Source: JAJFUE01 sp039683515
Lineage (GTDB): Bacteria > Sumerlaeota > Sumerlaeia > MVZB01
DNA length: 64,000 nt
Direction of reading: 5' to 3'
NCBI GenBank assembly: GCA_039683515.1
Contig: JBDKRG010000047.1
Location: 12,133 to 76,132 of the forward strand
Below the pieces are notes generated by a model, which did no database searches, was not told the origin of the DNA, and saw nothing but the letters and a program-made list of their open reading frames with translations. The translations under genes were made by a program, and so were the position numbers. Of the stretch, positions 17,630-25,770 are shown piece after piece. Positions within the stretch are counted from its first letter, which is position 1. Every line of letters starts with the position of its first letter.

Positions 17630-19639
17630 CTATTCCATGCTCCGCTCGGCGATCGTCTTCTTGAGCGCGGCGATCGCTTCGTCGGCGCTTTGCACGCCCT
17701 GGTCGCCCTTGCCGTGGCGGCGGACCGCCACCTGGCCGGCTTCGGCTTCCTTCGCACCGACGACGAACATCACCGGCACCTTCTCGAGCTCGGCGTTGCG
17801 GATCTTCTTGCCGATCTTCTCGCTCGAGTCGTCGATCACGGCGCGGATGCCGGCCGCCTTGAGCTTCTCGATGAGCCCCTTGCCGTAGTCGACCTGGTTC
17901 TCGGTGATCGGCAGCACCGCCACCTGCACCGGCGCCAGCCACAGCGGGAAGTTGCCGGCGAAGTGCTCGATCAGCACGCCGACGAACCGCTCCATCGAGC
18001 CGAACGGGGCGCGGTGGATCATCACCGGGCGGTGCGGCTGGTTGTCGGCGCCGATGTACTCCAGGTCGAAGCGCTCGGGCAGGTTGTAGTCGACCTGCAC
18101 GGTGCCGAGCTGCCAGTCGCGGCCGATGACGTCCTTGACCACGAAGTCGATCTTGGGCCCGTAGAACGCGGCCTCGCCCGGCTCTTCGCTGAACGGCACG
18201 CCGAGGCTCTTGGCGGCGTTGCGGCAGGCGGCCTCGGCCTTGTCCCAGTTCTCGGGCTTGCCGACGTACTTGGAGCTGTCGGGGTCGCGCAGGCCGACGC
18301 GGACGCGGTAGTCGTTCATGCCGAGCGTCGAGAAGACGATCTTGACGAGCTCGAGGCAGCCCATGAGTTCATCGCCGATCTGTTCCTCCATGCAGAACAG
18401 GTGGGCGTCGTCCTGCGTAAAACCGCGCACCCGGGTGAGGCCCCCGATCTCGCCGGACTGCTCCCAGCGGTAGACCGTCCCGAACTCGGCGAGCCGAATC
18501 GGCAGCTCGCGATACGACCGCCGCTCGCTGGCGAAGATCTTGATGTGATGCGGGCAGTTCATCGGCTTGAGCAGGTAGCCGTCGATCTCGCCCGACTCCA
18601 TCTTGTTGGCCAGCTCGCAGCACGGGCAGCCCTCGTCGGAGAGCTTCTGGATGGTTTCCCTATCAATCAGCGGCGGGTATTGCGAGTCGCGGTAATACGG
18701 GAAGTGGCCGCTGGTGCGGTATAAACCCAAGCGCCCGATATGCGGCGTGAAGACCTGGCTGTAGCCCTGGCGCCGCAGCTGCTCGCTGATGAAATTCTGG
18801 AGTTCCTGGCGGATGACCGCGCCCTTGGGTTTCCACAGCGCAAGGCCCTGGCCGACCGCCTCGTCGATGTGGAACAGCCCCATCTGGCGGCCGATGACGC
18901 GGTGGTCGCGCTTCTTGGCCTCCTCGAGCGCGGTCAGGTACGCCTTGAGCTGCTTCTTGTCCGGGAACGCCGTGGCGTAGATGCGCTGGAGCTGCTGCTT
19001 GCTGGCGTCGCCGTGCCAGTAGGCGCCGGCGACCGAAAGGAGCTTGACCGCGCCGACGCGGGCGGTCGAGGGGACGTGCGGCCCGCGGCAGAGGTCTTCC
19101 CAGTCCTTGCCGGGCTCGCCGCTGGCGTAGAAGCTGATGACGTCGCCGTCGGCGCGCTCGATGTTGTCGGTCTTGTAGGGGTCGTCCTTCATTTTGGCGA
19201 AGGCTTCATCGCGCGACATCTCGTAGCGGCTGAACGGCTTGTTGGCCGCGATGATCTTGTCCATCTCCGCCTCGATCGCCGGGAAGTCGGCCTCGGTGAT
19301 CGGGTGCGGGCAGTCGATATCGTAATAAAAACCGTTCTCGAGCGGCGGGCCGTAGGCGAGCCGGGTCTCGGGCCACAGCTTCTGGATCGCCTCGGCCATG
19401 ACGTGCGCGGCGCTGTGGCGCATCAGGTAGAGCGCGTCGGCGTCGGCGTTCCTGTCGGTCAGGATCTTGAGCGAGACATCGCGCGTGATCTGCCGGTCCA
19501 AATCAATGATCTCGGCATCGGCCTTGCCGCCGATGGCGGCCTTGGCGAGGCCGGGGCCGATTTCCTCGGCGATCCGGCGGACGGTCGGCGGCTGGTCGTA
19601 TTGCTTTTTCGAGCCGTCGGGCAGGGTAATGGTAATCAT
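17630..19639 (-). CDS. thrS: Threonyl-tRNA synthetase
   Basis: 669-aa class II synthetase. An N-terminal TGS domain (about 1-63, MITITLPDGSKK) precedes the editing domain with HSAAHVMAEA at about 75-84 and the later CRGPHVPSTARV metal site. The catalytic core includes PMNCPHH (zinc Cys and His; the second His replaces the more common Gly), YRWEQSGEIGGLTRVRGFTQDDAH (motif 2) and MIHRAPFGSMERF (zinc His and motif 3), followed by an anticodon-binding domain. An added stretch just before the catalytic zinc Cys contains a CPCC motif not usual in the bacterial consensus. Upstream spacer of 383 bases is repeat-filled. DUF4160/DUF2442 genes follow with 1-base spacing. Confidence 0.95.
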   Translation of the reverse strand: MITITLPDGSKKQYDQPPTVRRIAEEIGPGLAKAAIGGKADAEIIDLDRQITRDVSLKILTDRNADADALYLMRHSAAHVMAEAIQKLWPETRLAYGPPLENGFYYDIDCPHPITEADFPAIEAEMDKIIAANKPFSRYEMSRDEAFAKMKDDPYKTDNIERADGDVISFYASGEPGKDWEDLCRGPHVPSTARVGAVKLLSVAGAYWHGDASKQQLQRIYATAFPDKKQLKAYLTALEEAKKRDHRVIGRQMGLFHIDEAVGQGLALWKPKGAVIRQELQNFISEQLRRQGYSQVFTPHIGRLGLYRTSGHFPYYRDSQYPPLIDRETIQKLSDEGCPCCELANKMESGEIDGYLLKPMNCPHHIKIFASERRSYRELPIRLAEFGTVYRWEQSGEIGGLTRVRGFTQDDAHLFCMEEQIGDELMGCLELVKIVFSTLGMNDYRVRVGLRDPDSSKYVGKPENWDKAEAACRNAAKSLGVPFSEEPGEAAFYGPKIDFVVKDVIGRDWQLGTVQVDYNLPERFDLEYIGADNQPHRPVMIHRAPFGSMERFVGVLIEHFAGNFPLWLAPVQVAVLPITENQVDYGKGLIEKLKAAGIRAVIDDSSEKIGKKIRNAELEKVPVMFVVGAKEAEAGQVAVRRHGKGDQGVQSADEAIAALKKTIAERSME

Positions 19640-19745
19640 CGCGCGGTGTCCTTCACGTCAATACACTCGGTTCTCCGCTACAAAGGGAGAAACCACCCCG
19701 TATTTTGAACCTATGAACGAATACGGTCAAGATGGACTTCGGATT

Positions 19746-19943
19746 TCACGCAAAAGCGCAAAATTGCAAAAAACGCCAAAGGATCCATATAGGGCGGTGA
19801 AAATCGCCGGCGAGGGCGCCGGCGCCACATTGCGATAAGCTATTCCGTGCCGAATAGCTATCATCGATGTGGGGCCGGCGCCCCCGCCGGCCATTCAAAA
19901 TCCCTTTTGCGTTTTCTGATCCCTTTTGCGATTTTGGGTGAAT
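19746..19943. repeat. Nested composite hairpin in the thrS-sigma spacer
   Basis: The 383-base divergent gap 19640-20022 holds no gene. Its core 19806-19891 is a 25-bp inverted repeat (19806-19830 with 19867-19891, two mismatches) enclosing a smaller AGCTATTC/GAATAGCT stem. Outside lie partly complementary GCAAAA and TTTTGC repeat tracts (19746-19785 and 19901-19943) with matching TTCACGC and GGTGAA ends. The rest shows nothing recognisable beyond a lone TTGACA at 19983-19988 without a -10. Confidence 0.75.
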
Positions 19944-20022
19944 TCTTTCATGCGCGTTTTGCTCGTTCCTGCGTCTATGGTTTTGACAGCGTGAGCGCGA
20001 TCCCAGCGGCGGGGCAGGCGAT

Positions 20023-20571
20023 TTGCACGATCACGAACTAGCGGCGGCGGCGGCCGGCGGCGACCAGCAAGCGTTCGAGCAGCTGGTCGAGCGCTACCGG
20101 CGCTACATCTATGCCATCGCCTGGCGGATCGTCATGGACGAAGACGAGGCGCTCGACATCGCGCAGGAAGTGCTTTTGAAAATGGCGCGGCGGATCGGGG
20201 ACTGGCGCGGCGACGGAAGCTTCAAGGCCTGGGTCGGCGCGATCGCCAGCCGGACGGCGCTCGACATGGCGCGGAAGCGGCGCGACGTGCCGGTCGACCC
20301 GCAGGACTGGCAGGAGGCCGATCCGGGCGAGCTGGTCGCCTCGTCGAGCCCCCCCTCGCCGCGCGAGGCGGTCCAGGCCCTCGAGCGCCGGGCGCTGGTC
20401 GCCGAGGCCATGGCGAGCCTCACGCCGCAGCAGCGCGCGATTTTAATGCTCAGGCTCGAAGAGGAACTCAAGCCGGCCGAGATCGCCGAGCGGCTGGGAT
20501 TAAAACCGGCGCAAGTGCGCTCCCAGCTCAGCCGGGCGGTGGCGCGGCTGAGGGGGCAACTGGCGGAATGA
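20023..20571 (+). CDS. ECF-type RNA polymerase sigma factor
   Basis: 182-aa sigma-70 family protein from a TTG start chosen because the family N-terminus (HDHELAAAAAGGDQQAFEQL) begins there and GGGGCAGG lies about 8 bases upstream. Region 2 spans about 20-90 with DEDEALDIAQEVLLKM and RIGDWRGDGSFKAWVGAIA. Region 4 covers about 125-180 with LTPQQRAILMLRLEEELKPA and a helix-turn-helix ending VRSQLSRAVARLR. Followed by a repeat hairpin and its probable anti-sigma factor gene. Confidence 0.88.
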   Translation: MHDHELAAAAAGGDQQAFEQLVERYRRYIYAIAWRIVMDEDEALDIAQEVLLKMARRIGDWRGDGSFKAWVGAIASRTALDMARKRRDVPVDPQDWQEADPGELVASSSPPSPREAVQALERRALVAEAMASLTPQQRAILMLRLEEELKPAEIAERLGLKPAQVRSQLSRAVARLRGQLAE

Positions 20572-20580
20572 AATACGGAT

Positions 20581-20672
20581 TTGAACCACGGAGACACGGA
20601 GGCACGGAGAAAGACAGGAAATCAGGAATCTTTCCGGGATTTTCTCCGTGTCTCAGTGTCTCCGTGGTTCAA
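20581..20672. repeat. CACGGAG repeat hairpin between sigma and anti-sigma genes
   Basis: Arms 20581-20597 and 20656-20672 are 17-bp perfect reverse complements made of CACGGAGA words; a further CACGGAGAAA/TTTCTCCGTG pair lies inside. It lies between the sigma stop and the anti-sigma Shine-Dalgarno (GAGGAAA) and could lower read-through between the two genes. Confidence 0.85.
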
Positions 20673-20694
20673 TCTTGTGAATTGAGGAAACACC

Positions 20695-21234
20695 ATGAAC
20701 GATCAACATGATCAACTCAACGCGTGGGCGGACGGAGAACTGCCGCCCGACGCCGCCGCGCGGTTCGAGCGCGAGTCCGGCCTGAACGAGGCGCGGCAGT
20801 GGCTCGCGGCCGACGCGCCCGGGCTCGAACGCGCCGATGAATTGACTGCGCCGCGGCTCACCCAACTCCGCAATCCGAAATCCGCAATCCGCAATTTCCG
20901 CTGGGCGTGGCAGATGGCGGCGGCGGCTTCGATCTTTGTCGGCGGCGTCTGCATCGGGCGCGTCAGCGCGCCGAATCGGGACGGGAAGGTCGTGGAAAGC
21001 ATCAATACCCCGGCCGTGTCGCCGACGCCGGGGCCTGGTAGGTCGGGACTTCGTCCCGACTCCGGCCCAGAGTCGGGTCAAAGACCCGACCTACCCGCCG
21101 CGCCGCAACGCTACGTGCGCCAGGACGACGGCCGCGTCATCATCGAGACCACGCTCGCCGACTCCGGCGCCCACGCCACCTGGGTCATCGACGGCTCGTT
21201 CAAGCTCGCATCCAATGAAACGAAAGCCCACTGA
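20695..21234 (+). CDS. Probable membrane-bound anti-sigma factor
   Basis: 179-aa protein. Residues 1-35 (LNAWADGELPPDAAARFE) match the short helical N-terminus of putative anti-sigma factors, but the HxxxCxxC zinc motif is missing. One transmembrane helix at about 74-91 is followed by an extracytoplasmic region and a C-terminal beta-rich part. Two foreign-looking repeat tracts are in frame: NPKSAIRNF just before the membrane helix and a Gly/Arg/Ser/Pro linker at about 115-135, encoded by a palindromic element. Position behind the sigma gene supports a role as its antagonist. Confidence 0.6.
   Translation: MNDQHDQLNAWADGELPPDAAARFERESGLNEARQWLAADAPGLERADELTAPRLTQLRNPKSAIRNFRWAWQMAAAASIFVGGVCIGRVSAPNRDGKVVESINTPAVSPTPGPGRSGLRPDSGPESGQRPDLPAAPQRYVRQDDGRVIIETTLADSGAHATWVIDGSFKLASNETKAH
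20868..20895. repeat. CCGCAATCCGAAATCC repeat inside the anti-sigma gene
   Basis: Three to four copies of the AATCCGAA/AATCCGCA word in frame, the same unit as in the treZ-treY spacer and at 57611-57638. It encodes RNPKSAIRN directly before the transmembrane helix. Confidence 0.85.
21037..21095. repeat. Cloverleaf-like palindromic repeat inside the anti-sigma gene
   Basis: Outer arms 21037-21047 and 21085-21095 (GGTAGGTCGGG / CCCGACCTACC) enclose two small hairpins, 21042-21060 and 21072-21090, each with a GTCGGG/CCCGAC stem. The whole is in frame and encodes a GRSGLRPDSGPESGQRPDLP-type linker. Confidence 0.85.
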
Positions 21235-21248
21235 CAGGAGATCGGAAC

Positions 21249-23411
21249 ATGAAAAAATCCGCCGCATTCGGCCTGATTCTCATCTGCTTGTTCATAACGC
21301 GAATGGTCCGGGCGGAGTCCGCCCAGACCATCAAGGAATTCAATCGTGTCTTTGCCCAATACACGGGCTCGGACAGCGATTCGGCGCCGTTCGAATTTCA
21401 TCAGGAGATCACGGCGCATCAGCTTTTCCGGGGCGATTCGGTTACGATCGATGGCATCACCGCCAACTGGGAATTCACGGACAGGGATCGGGCGTCCACG
21501 AGCACGCTGGGCCGGCTTCGTTTCACCCGCAAGGAGCAGCCGGGCTTGCCCGCGGCATCGACGTCCTTTGAATTGAGCGGCGATATGTTGGTTCAGCGCG
21601 ATGGCGGGCTGGGCCTGCGCGAGGAGATCAGCTTTTACCTTGCGCCGGTCGGTTTCGAAATCACCGCGGAAAGAGACAATAAAGGGATCAGCAATCTGGT
21701 GTTGCAGACGATGCTTCAGCCGGACCGCATCAAATTGACTGGCGAGCTCATTGGCAGCGTTCCGCTTTACGTCTCGCGGACGAGCCCGGTTCACGTGCAG
21801 CAGGAGCGCTGGTCGATCTCGGACCGGCCCAAGAAATACCCCGACGGCAAGCAGATCTACCAGCTCGAGATCCGTGGCGGCGACGGCGCGATGAAGGCCG
21901 AAATCCCGCTTGCCGACGGTGCTTTCCTGGAGATCGGTCGGTTTCGGATCGTGGTGGAACGATACAATGTGGAGAGCCAGACGGCGCGCCTCGGCGTCTT
22001 GATCAAGGAAGATAAAAGCATCAAAGGCCGCTGGGGGGTTATCGAGGCGAATTTCATCTCATCGTGGTCCACGGAGAAAATGCTCAAGACGTTTGCCGAA
22101 CCCGCCGGGGTTCGGATCGTATGGGAAGCCGCCCCCGGGCACCCCGAATCGGTCGAATACCTTAAGAATTATATCAATCCCGTCAATACCTCGAGCCAGC
22201 ACAGGTATCAGGGAACCGTCGACACAATCATCAAATCCATAACCGAAAACGATCCAGCCAGGCGCTTCGAATGGGTCAGCGACACGCAGCTGAAGGTCTC
22301 GCCGACGGATTACGGCAAAGTTCTCGCCGAGCAGGACAAAAAGGCCGCCCTCGAAGAGGAGAATCAGGAGGCAGTCAAGAGATTCGATGCCGACTACCGG
22401 CTGGAAACGAAGATCTACCCGCTGCGCGCGATCTCGATCGCGACGGCCAAGTCGATCGTCGAGCCGGAGCTGCATGCATACAAGCTCGTAAACGGTCGCG
22501 ACGGCAAATACATCGTTGTGCAGGAGACGCATCCATGGGCGGCCATCGAGGGCCGCATCGCGCGTGAAACGGCCATCGCGGACGACAAAACCAACTCGCT
22601 GATCCTGAAGGCGTTCCCGAAAACGCACGAGAAGGTTGTGGCATTGCTCCAGAAAATCGACCAGTCGCTCGCGCCGGCGATGAGCGCCGAGGTCCCGAAT
22701 CGCTTTCAGATCGAGGCAATATTGCTGCGTGGGGACAAGGCCGGGACCTCGACGCTGCCGTCGTACTTGAGCGCGAAGGACCTGGAATCGCTCGGCGTCA
22801 AGTCGGTCACGCAGACCGGGCGGGCCATCGTGTCGCTCGCCGCCGAAAAGGGGGAGCTCGGCAGAGCCAAGGCTACGCTCGGCAGCAGCTATGGCGTCGA
22901 GCTGTCGTTTCAGGACCTCAGGAAGCCGTACCTGATCGTGAGGGGGAGCCTGACGGGAGCGATCGGAACCGCGTCGGCCGCAAACGATCAGGTGCTCACA
23001 CTCGATGTCGGGAACCAGCGCAACGTCAGCGGTGTTTCGGGCCTCAATTATCTGGCGATTACGCTGGATCGGGTCATCGAAGCCCGTGACCATGACAAAC
23101 ATGGCGACGCGGCCGAGATCGAAGTGGGCACCAAGAGAATCGAAATCAAGGAACTCGAAACGGTGTCGGTTCCGATTTACGGCATCGAGATCACGGCCGA
23201 ATCCATCGAAGCCGAGCCCGGTCCGCACAACGGCCGTGCGCGGTTACGGGTCCGGTTTTTGCCTGAATCAGGCTCGTCCCGGTCACAGGAGCCCGCCAAT
23301 TCAACGATGCTCCTCGAGAACACCGTCTTCCTCGAGCCGGGCAAGCCGGCCCTCCTCGGCCTGACCAACATGCGCGAGGCGCTGATCCTGGTGCTGAAGT
23401 GGCAGCAATAG
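21249..23411 (+). CDS. Large secreted protein with a secretin-N-like domain
   Basis: 720-aa protein with a signal peptide (KKSAAFGLILICLFITRMVRA) and AGGAG at correct spacing before the ATG. Residues about 382-480 (KIYPLRAISIATAKSIVEP to KVVALLQKIDQ) look like the secretin short N domain (N1/KH-like) of PilQ/GspD-type channels. No secretin beta-barrel domain follows; the remaining C-terminus is beta-rich (about 490-720). The N-terminal 350 residues are beta-rich and unrecognised. Likely periplasmic or outer-membrane associated. It is the third gene behind an ECF sigma and anti-sigma pair and may be its effector or sensor partner. Function not known. Confidence 0.55.
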   Translation: MKKSAAFGLILICLFITRMVRAESAQTIKEFNRVFAQYTGSDSDSAPFEFHQEITAHQLFRGDSVTIDGITANWEFTDRDRASTSTLGRLRFTRKEQPGLPAASTSFELSGDMLVQRDGGLGLREEISFYLAPVGFEITAERDNKGISNLVLQTMLQPDRIKLTGELIGSVPLYVSRTSPVHVQQERWSISDRPKKYPDGKQIYQLEIRGGDGAMKAEIPLADGAFLEIGRFRIVVERYNVESQTARLGVLIKEDKSIKGRWGVIEANFISSWSTEKMLKTFAEPAGVRIVWEAAPGHPESVEYLKNYINPVNTSSQHRYQGTVDTIIKSITENDPARRFEWVSDTQLKVSPTDYGKVLAEQDKKAALEEENQEAVKRFDADYRLETKIYPLRAISIATAKSIVEPELHAYKLVNGRDGKYIVVQETHPWAAIEGRIARETAIADDKTNSLILKAFPKTHEKVVALLQKIDQSLAPAMSAEVPNRFQIEAILLRGDKAGTSTLPSYLSAKDLESLGVKSVTQTGRAIVSLAAEKGELGRAKATLGSSYGVELSFQDLRKPYLIVRGSLTGAIGTASAANDQVLTLDVGNQRNVSGVSGLNYLAITLDRVIEARDHDKHGDAAEIEVGTKRIEIKELETVSVPIYGIEITAESIEAEPGPHNGRARLRVRFLPESGSSRSQEPANSTMLLENTVFLEPGKPALLGLTNMREALILVLKWQQ

Positions 23412-23414
23412 CCT

Positions 23415-23503
23415 TCACGCAAAAACGCAAAAGAGCAAAAACCGCAAAAGGCCCGGATTTTTTGGCGTCTTTTGCGGTTTTCTTTTGGCGGTTTGGCGTG
23501 AAA
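23415..23503. repeat. GCAAAA repeat hairpin behind the secretin-N-like gene
   Basis: The 336-base gap 23412-23747 carries, first, a hairpin of GCAAAA words: TTCACGC at 23415-23421 pairs with GCGTGAA at 23497-23503, and AAACCGCAAAA at 23440-23450 pairs with TTTTGCGGTTT at 23470-23480. It starts 4 bases behind the stop. Confidence 0.75.
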
Positions 23504-23523
23504 TCCGAATATGAATGACTGAA

Positions 23524-23568
23524 TCGATTACGATTACGATTACGACGCACGACTCACGACGCACGAAC
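23524..23568. repeat. GATTAC / GACGCAC tandem repeat
   Basis: Four copies of a CGATTA hexamer followed by three degenerate CGACGCACGA-type units, upstream of the mraZ promoter region. The CGATTAC / CGTAATC word recurs at 34991-35055 and 63669-63705. Confidence 0.8.
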
Positions 23569-23619
23569 TAGGCAAAACCCTGATTTTATGTTCGATACAT
23601 TATATGCCGATATTTCCCC

Positions 23620-23660
23620 TTGACAGGAGGTGGGGAAATGTGGAGATTTGGGGGCCATGC
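23620..23660 (+). promoter_or_regulatory. mraZ control region: TTGACA plus three MraZ-type boxes
   Basis: A consensus TTGACA lies at 23620-23625, directly followed by three G-rich boxes with 10-base period: TGGGGAAATG (23631-23640), TGGAGATTTG (23641-23650) and GGGGCCATGC (23651-23660). MraZ is known to bind TGGGN direct repeats with 10-base spacing upstream of its own gene, and this array lies 88 bases before the mraZ start. No good -10 matches the TTGACA; a TACATTATAT stretch further upstream (about 23606-23615) is another promoter possibility. Confidence 0.55.
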
Positions 23661-23747
23661 GGCAAAGTCCGTGTGGAATTGATCGAAAACAGGGAATTTT
23701 GTAGGCGATTTGGGTGGCCGGCGACTGACGACCGGCTGGGGGCGGCG

Positions 23748-24260
23748 ATGGATCAGGTTTTCCTTGGCAACGAGCAGATGACGGTCGACCAGAAGGGCCG
23801 GGTGGGCATACCGGCGCGCTTCGTGGCCGTCCTGCGCGCCCTTGACCCCGCCGATGCCGACAAAGTAGGCGTGATGATCACCCCGGACCGTTCGATCAAG
23901 ATCATGCCGGCCACCTTTTTTCGGGCCGAGCTGGAGCGCTGGAGCCGGCTGGACGACCGCGACAGCCAGGAGCGGATGATCCTGAACCTGGCGACCTCGC
24001 TGGCCGAGCTCGTCGTCCTCGACAAGCAGAACCGGATCAAGCTCAACCCGATGATGATGGAGATGGCCGGCATCGACCGGCAGGTCGTCATCGTCGGCAA
24101 CATCAAGTTCATGCAGATCTTCGACGAGCCGACGTGGCGCGAGATGTTCAAGAAGAATCTGACGGCCTGGGGCGAGGCGTCCACCAGTGTGGCGCGCCGC
24201 GCTGAAGCCCCCGCGCCGATCCAATACGTCATCAACGCCCCCGGGGCTCCGAAGCCCTGA
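23748..24260 (+). CDS. mraZ: Transcriptional regulator MraZ
   Basis: 170-aa protein with two SpoVT/AbrB-like halves: MTVDQKGRVGIPARFV at about 11-26 and VVLDKQNRIKLNPMMMEMAG at about 86-105, each carrying the DxxGR/DKQNR loop. The start at 23748 (MDQVFLG) agrees with family start and has GGGGGCGG upstream; an earlier in-frame ATG at 23604 would extend into the operator. MraZ is a dodecameric repressor of the dcw operon and usually its first gene. The C-terminal 20 residues are extra and low-complexity. Its TGA overlaps the rsmH ATG by 1 base. Confidence 0.9.
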   Translation: MDQVFLGNEQMTVDQKGRVGIPARFVAVLRALDPADADKVGVMITPDRSIKIMPATFFRAELERWSRLDDRDSQERMILNLATSLAELVVLDKQNRIKLNPMMMEMAGIDRQVVIVGNIKFMQIFDEPTWREMFKKNLTAWGEASTSVARRAEAPAPIQYVINAPGAPKP

Positions 24261-25234
24261 TGGCCATGGAACGAGCGCCGGAATTGCACGAGCCGGTGCT
24301 GCTCAAGGAGGTGCTGGAAGTTTTAGCCCCGAAGCCCGGCGACGTCATCGTCGATGGCACGCTTGGCCACGGGGGACATAGTCTGGCGATTCTGCGCCAG
24401 TTGGGGAAAGAGGGGCTGCTGGTCGGGGCCGATTGGGACCCGCAGATGCTCGAGGCGGCTCGAAAGCGGATCGAAGCCGCCCACGTTCAAGCCCGTTACC
24501 GCCTGTTGCTGACCGACCATGCTCACCTGCTGCCCGTTCTTGCTGAGGTTCTTGCAGAAGCTGGAGTTCAACCCGCCGCACCCGACGGCATGTTGTTCGA
24601 CCTCGGCCCCTCCAACCCCCAAATCCTGGACCCGGCTCGCGGCCTGAGCTGGGAGAGCGACGAGGCGCTCGACATGCGCCTCTCGCCGCAGAACCCCGGC
24701 CCCAGCGCGGCCGACATCGTTAACGAGTGGCCCGAGGCGGATCTGGCGCGAATGATCCGCGACCACTCCGACGAGCACTGGGCCAAGCGGATCGCCTCCT
24801 TCATCGCCCAAGAGCGCAAGAAGGGCCCGATCCGGACCGGACGCCAGCTCGGCGACGTCGTCAAGGCGGCGATCCCGCGCAAGGCCTGGCCGCCCAAGAT
24901 CCACCCGGCCACGCGGGTTTTCCTGGCCCTGCGGATCGAGGTCAACGGCGAGCTCGAGCGGCTCGAGCGGATCCTTCCCGAGGCCTTCGAGCTCCTGAAA
25001 CCGGGCGGTCGGCTGCTGGTCATCACGTTTCATTCGGGCGAGGATCGCCGCGTCAAGGAGTTCATGAAGAAGATGGCGACCGCGCCGAGGCCGCCGTGGC
25101 CCCTGCCCGAATCCGGCGAGCCGGCCCGGGCCCGGCTCCTGACGCCCAAGCCGATCACGGCCGGCGAGGAAGAGCTCCAGCGCAACCCGCGCAGCCGGTC
25201 GGCCAAGCTGAGAGCGATCCTGAAACAGTCCTGA
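24260..25234 (+). CDS. rsmH: 16S rRNA (cytosine1402-N4)-methyltransferase
   Basis: 324-aa class I SAM methyltransferase of the MraW/RsmH family. HEPVLLKEVL near the N-terminus, the SAM loop VDGTLGHGGHSLAIL (about 31-45), MLFDLGPSNPQ, and the C-terminal FHSGEDRRVKEFM block are diagnostic. It dimethylates C1402 (N4) in the ribosomal P site together with RsmI. The start may be ATG at 24260 or 24266. The stop codon TGA is itself part of a TCCTGAG repeat tract (see 25227-25253). Confidence 0.93.
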   Translation: MAMERAPELHEPVLLKEVLEVLAPKPGDVIVDGTLGHGGHSLAILRQLGKEGLLVGADWDPQMLEAARKRIEAAHVQARYRLLLTDHAHLLPVLAEVLAEAGVQPAAPDGMLFDLGPSNPQILDPARGLSWESDEALDMRLSPQNPGPSAADIVNEWPEADLARMIRDHSDEHWAKRIASFIAQERKKGPIRTGRQLGDVVKAAIPRKAWPPKIHPATRVFLALRIEVNGELERLERILPEAFELLKPGGRLLVITFHSGEDRRVKEFMKKMATAPRPPWPLPESGEPARARLLTPKPITAGEEELQRNPRSRSAKLRAILKQS

Positions 25235-25253
25235 GTCCTGAGTCCTGAGTCCC
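25227..25253. repeat. AGTCCTG tandem repeat at the rsmH stop
   Basis: Four copies of the 7-mer AGTCCTG; the rsmH TGA (25232-25234) is inside the first copy. A degenerate CACGAGCGCG-like tail follows before ftsL. Confidence 0.9.
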
Positions 25254-25305
25254 GTGACCTGAGATCGAGTTGGCGACGCACGAGCGCGAAAAGACGGAGT
25301 AGAAG

Positions 25306-25770
25306 ATGGCCAGACGAATCCATTGCCCGGAAGTTGGACCCGCGCCGCGGGCGCTGACGCCGGCCATGGTCGTCCGGATGCTCAGCCTGCTGGCCGTCAT
25401 CCTGGGGCTGGCGCTCGGCCACCTGCACCTGCGTTTCAGCCTCAACGAGCTGCGCGCCCAGACCATCAGCCAGCAGGCCCGCGAGGAGCGGCTGCTCAAC
25501 GAGGTCCGGGTCCTGCAGGCCAAGACCGAGGCACTCAAGCACCGCGACCGGCTCCTGGCCTACGCCACCGGCGAGCTCGGGATGGTCCAGAACAACCCCG
25601 GCGAGCGCAACATCCTGCGCCTGGACTCGGCGGTGACGACCCGTTACGCCATGGCCCGCGCCACCAGCAACCAGCCCGCCGGCGAGGCCGGCGAAGCCGA
25701 CAGGATTTGGATCGAGGCGCTGGGCCAGAAGCTCGGCCTGGTCTCCGAGGCCCACGCCCGGCAGGACTGA
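25306..25770 (+). CDS. ftsL: FtsL-like cell-division protein
   Basis: 154-aa bitopic protein. A short cytoplasmic N-terminus, one transmembrane helix at about 22-44 (MVVRMLSLLAVILGLALGHL), then a heptad-rich coiled coil to about 90 and a Pro/Gly-poor tail. Size, topology and position between rsmH and ftsI are those of FtsL, which forms the FtsQLB scaffold at the septum; sequence identity in the family is always low. The C-terminal 40 residues are longer than usual. The stop TGA lies in an AGGACTGAGTCCTG repeat. Confidence 0.7.
   Translation: MARRIHCPEVGPAPRALTPAMVVRMLSLLAVILGLALGHLHLRFSLNELRAQTISQQAREERLLNEVRVLQAKTEALKHRDRLLAYATGELGMVQNNPGERNILRLDSAVTTRYAMARATSNQPAGEAGEADRIWIEALGQKLGLVSEAHARQD

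Noticed and set aside
19847..20041. A 64-codon frame between thrS and the sigma gene
   Set aside because: It reads through the composite repeat and overlaps the sigma gene start in another frame.
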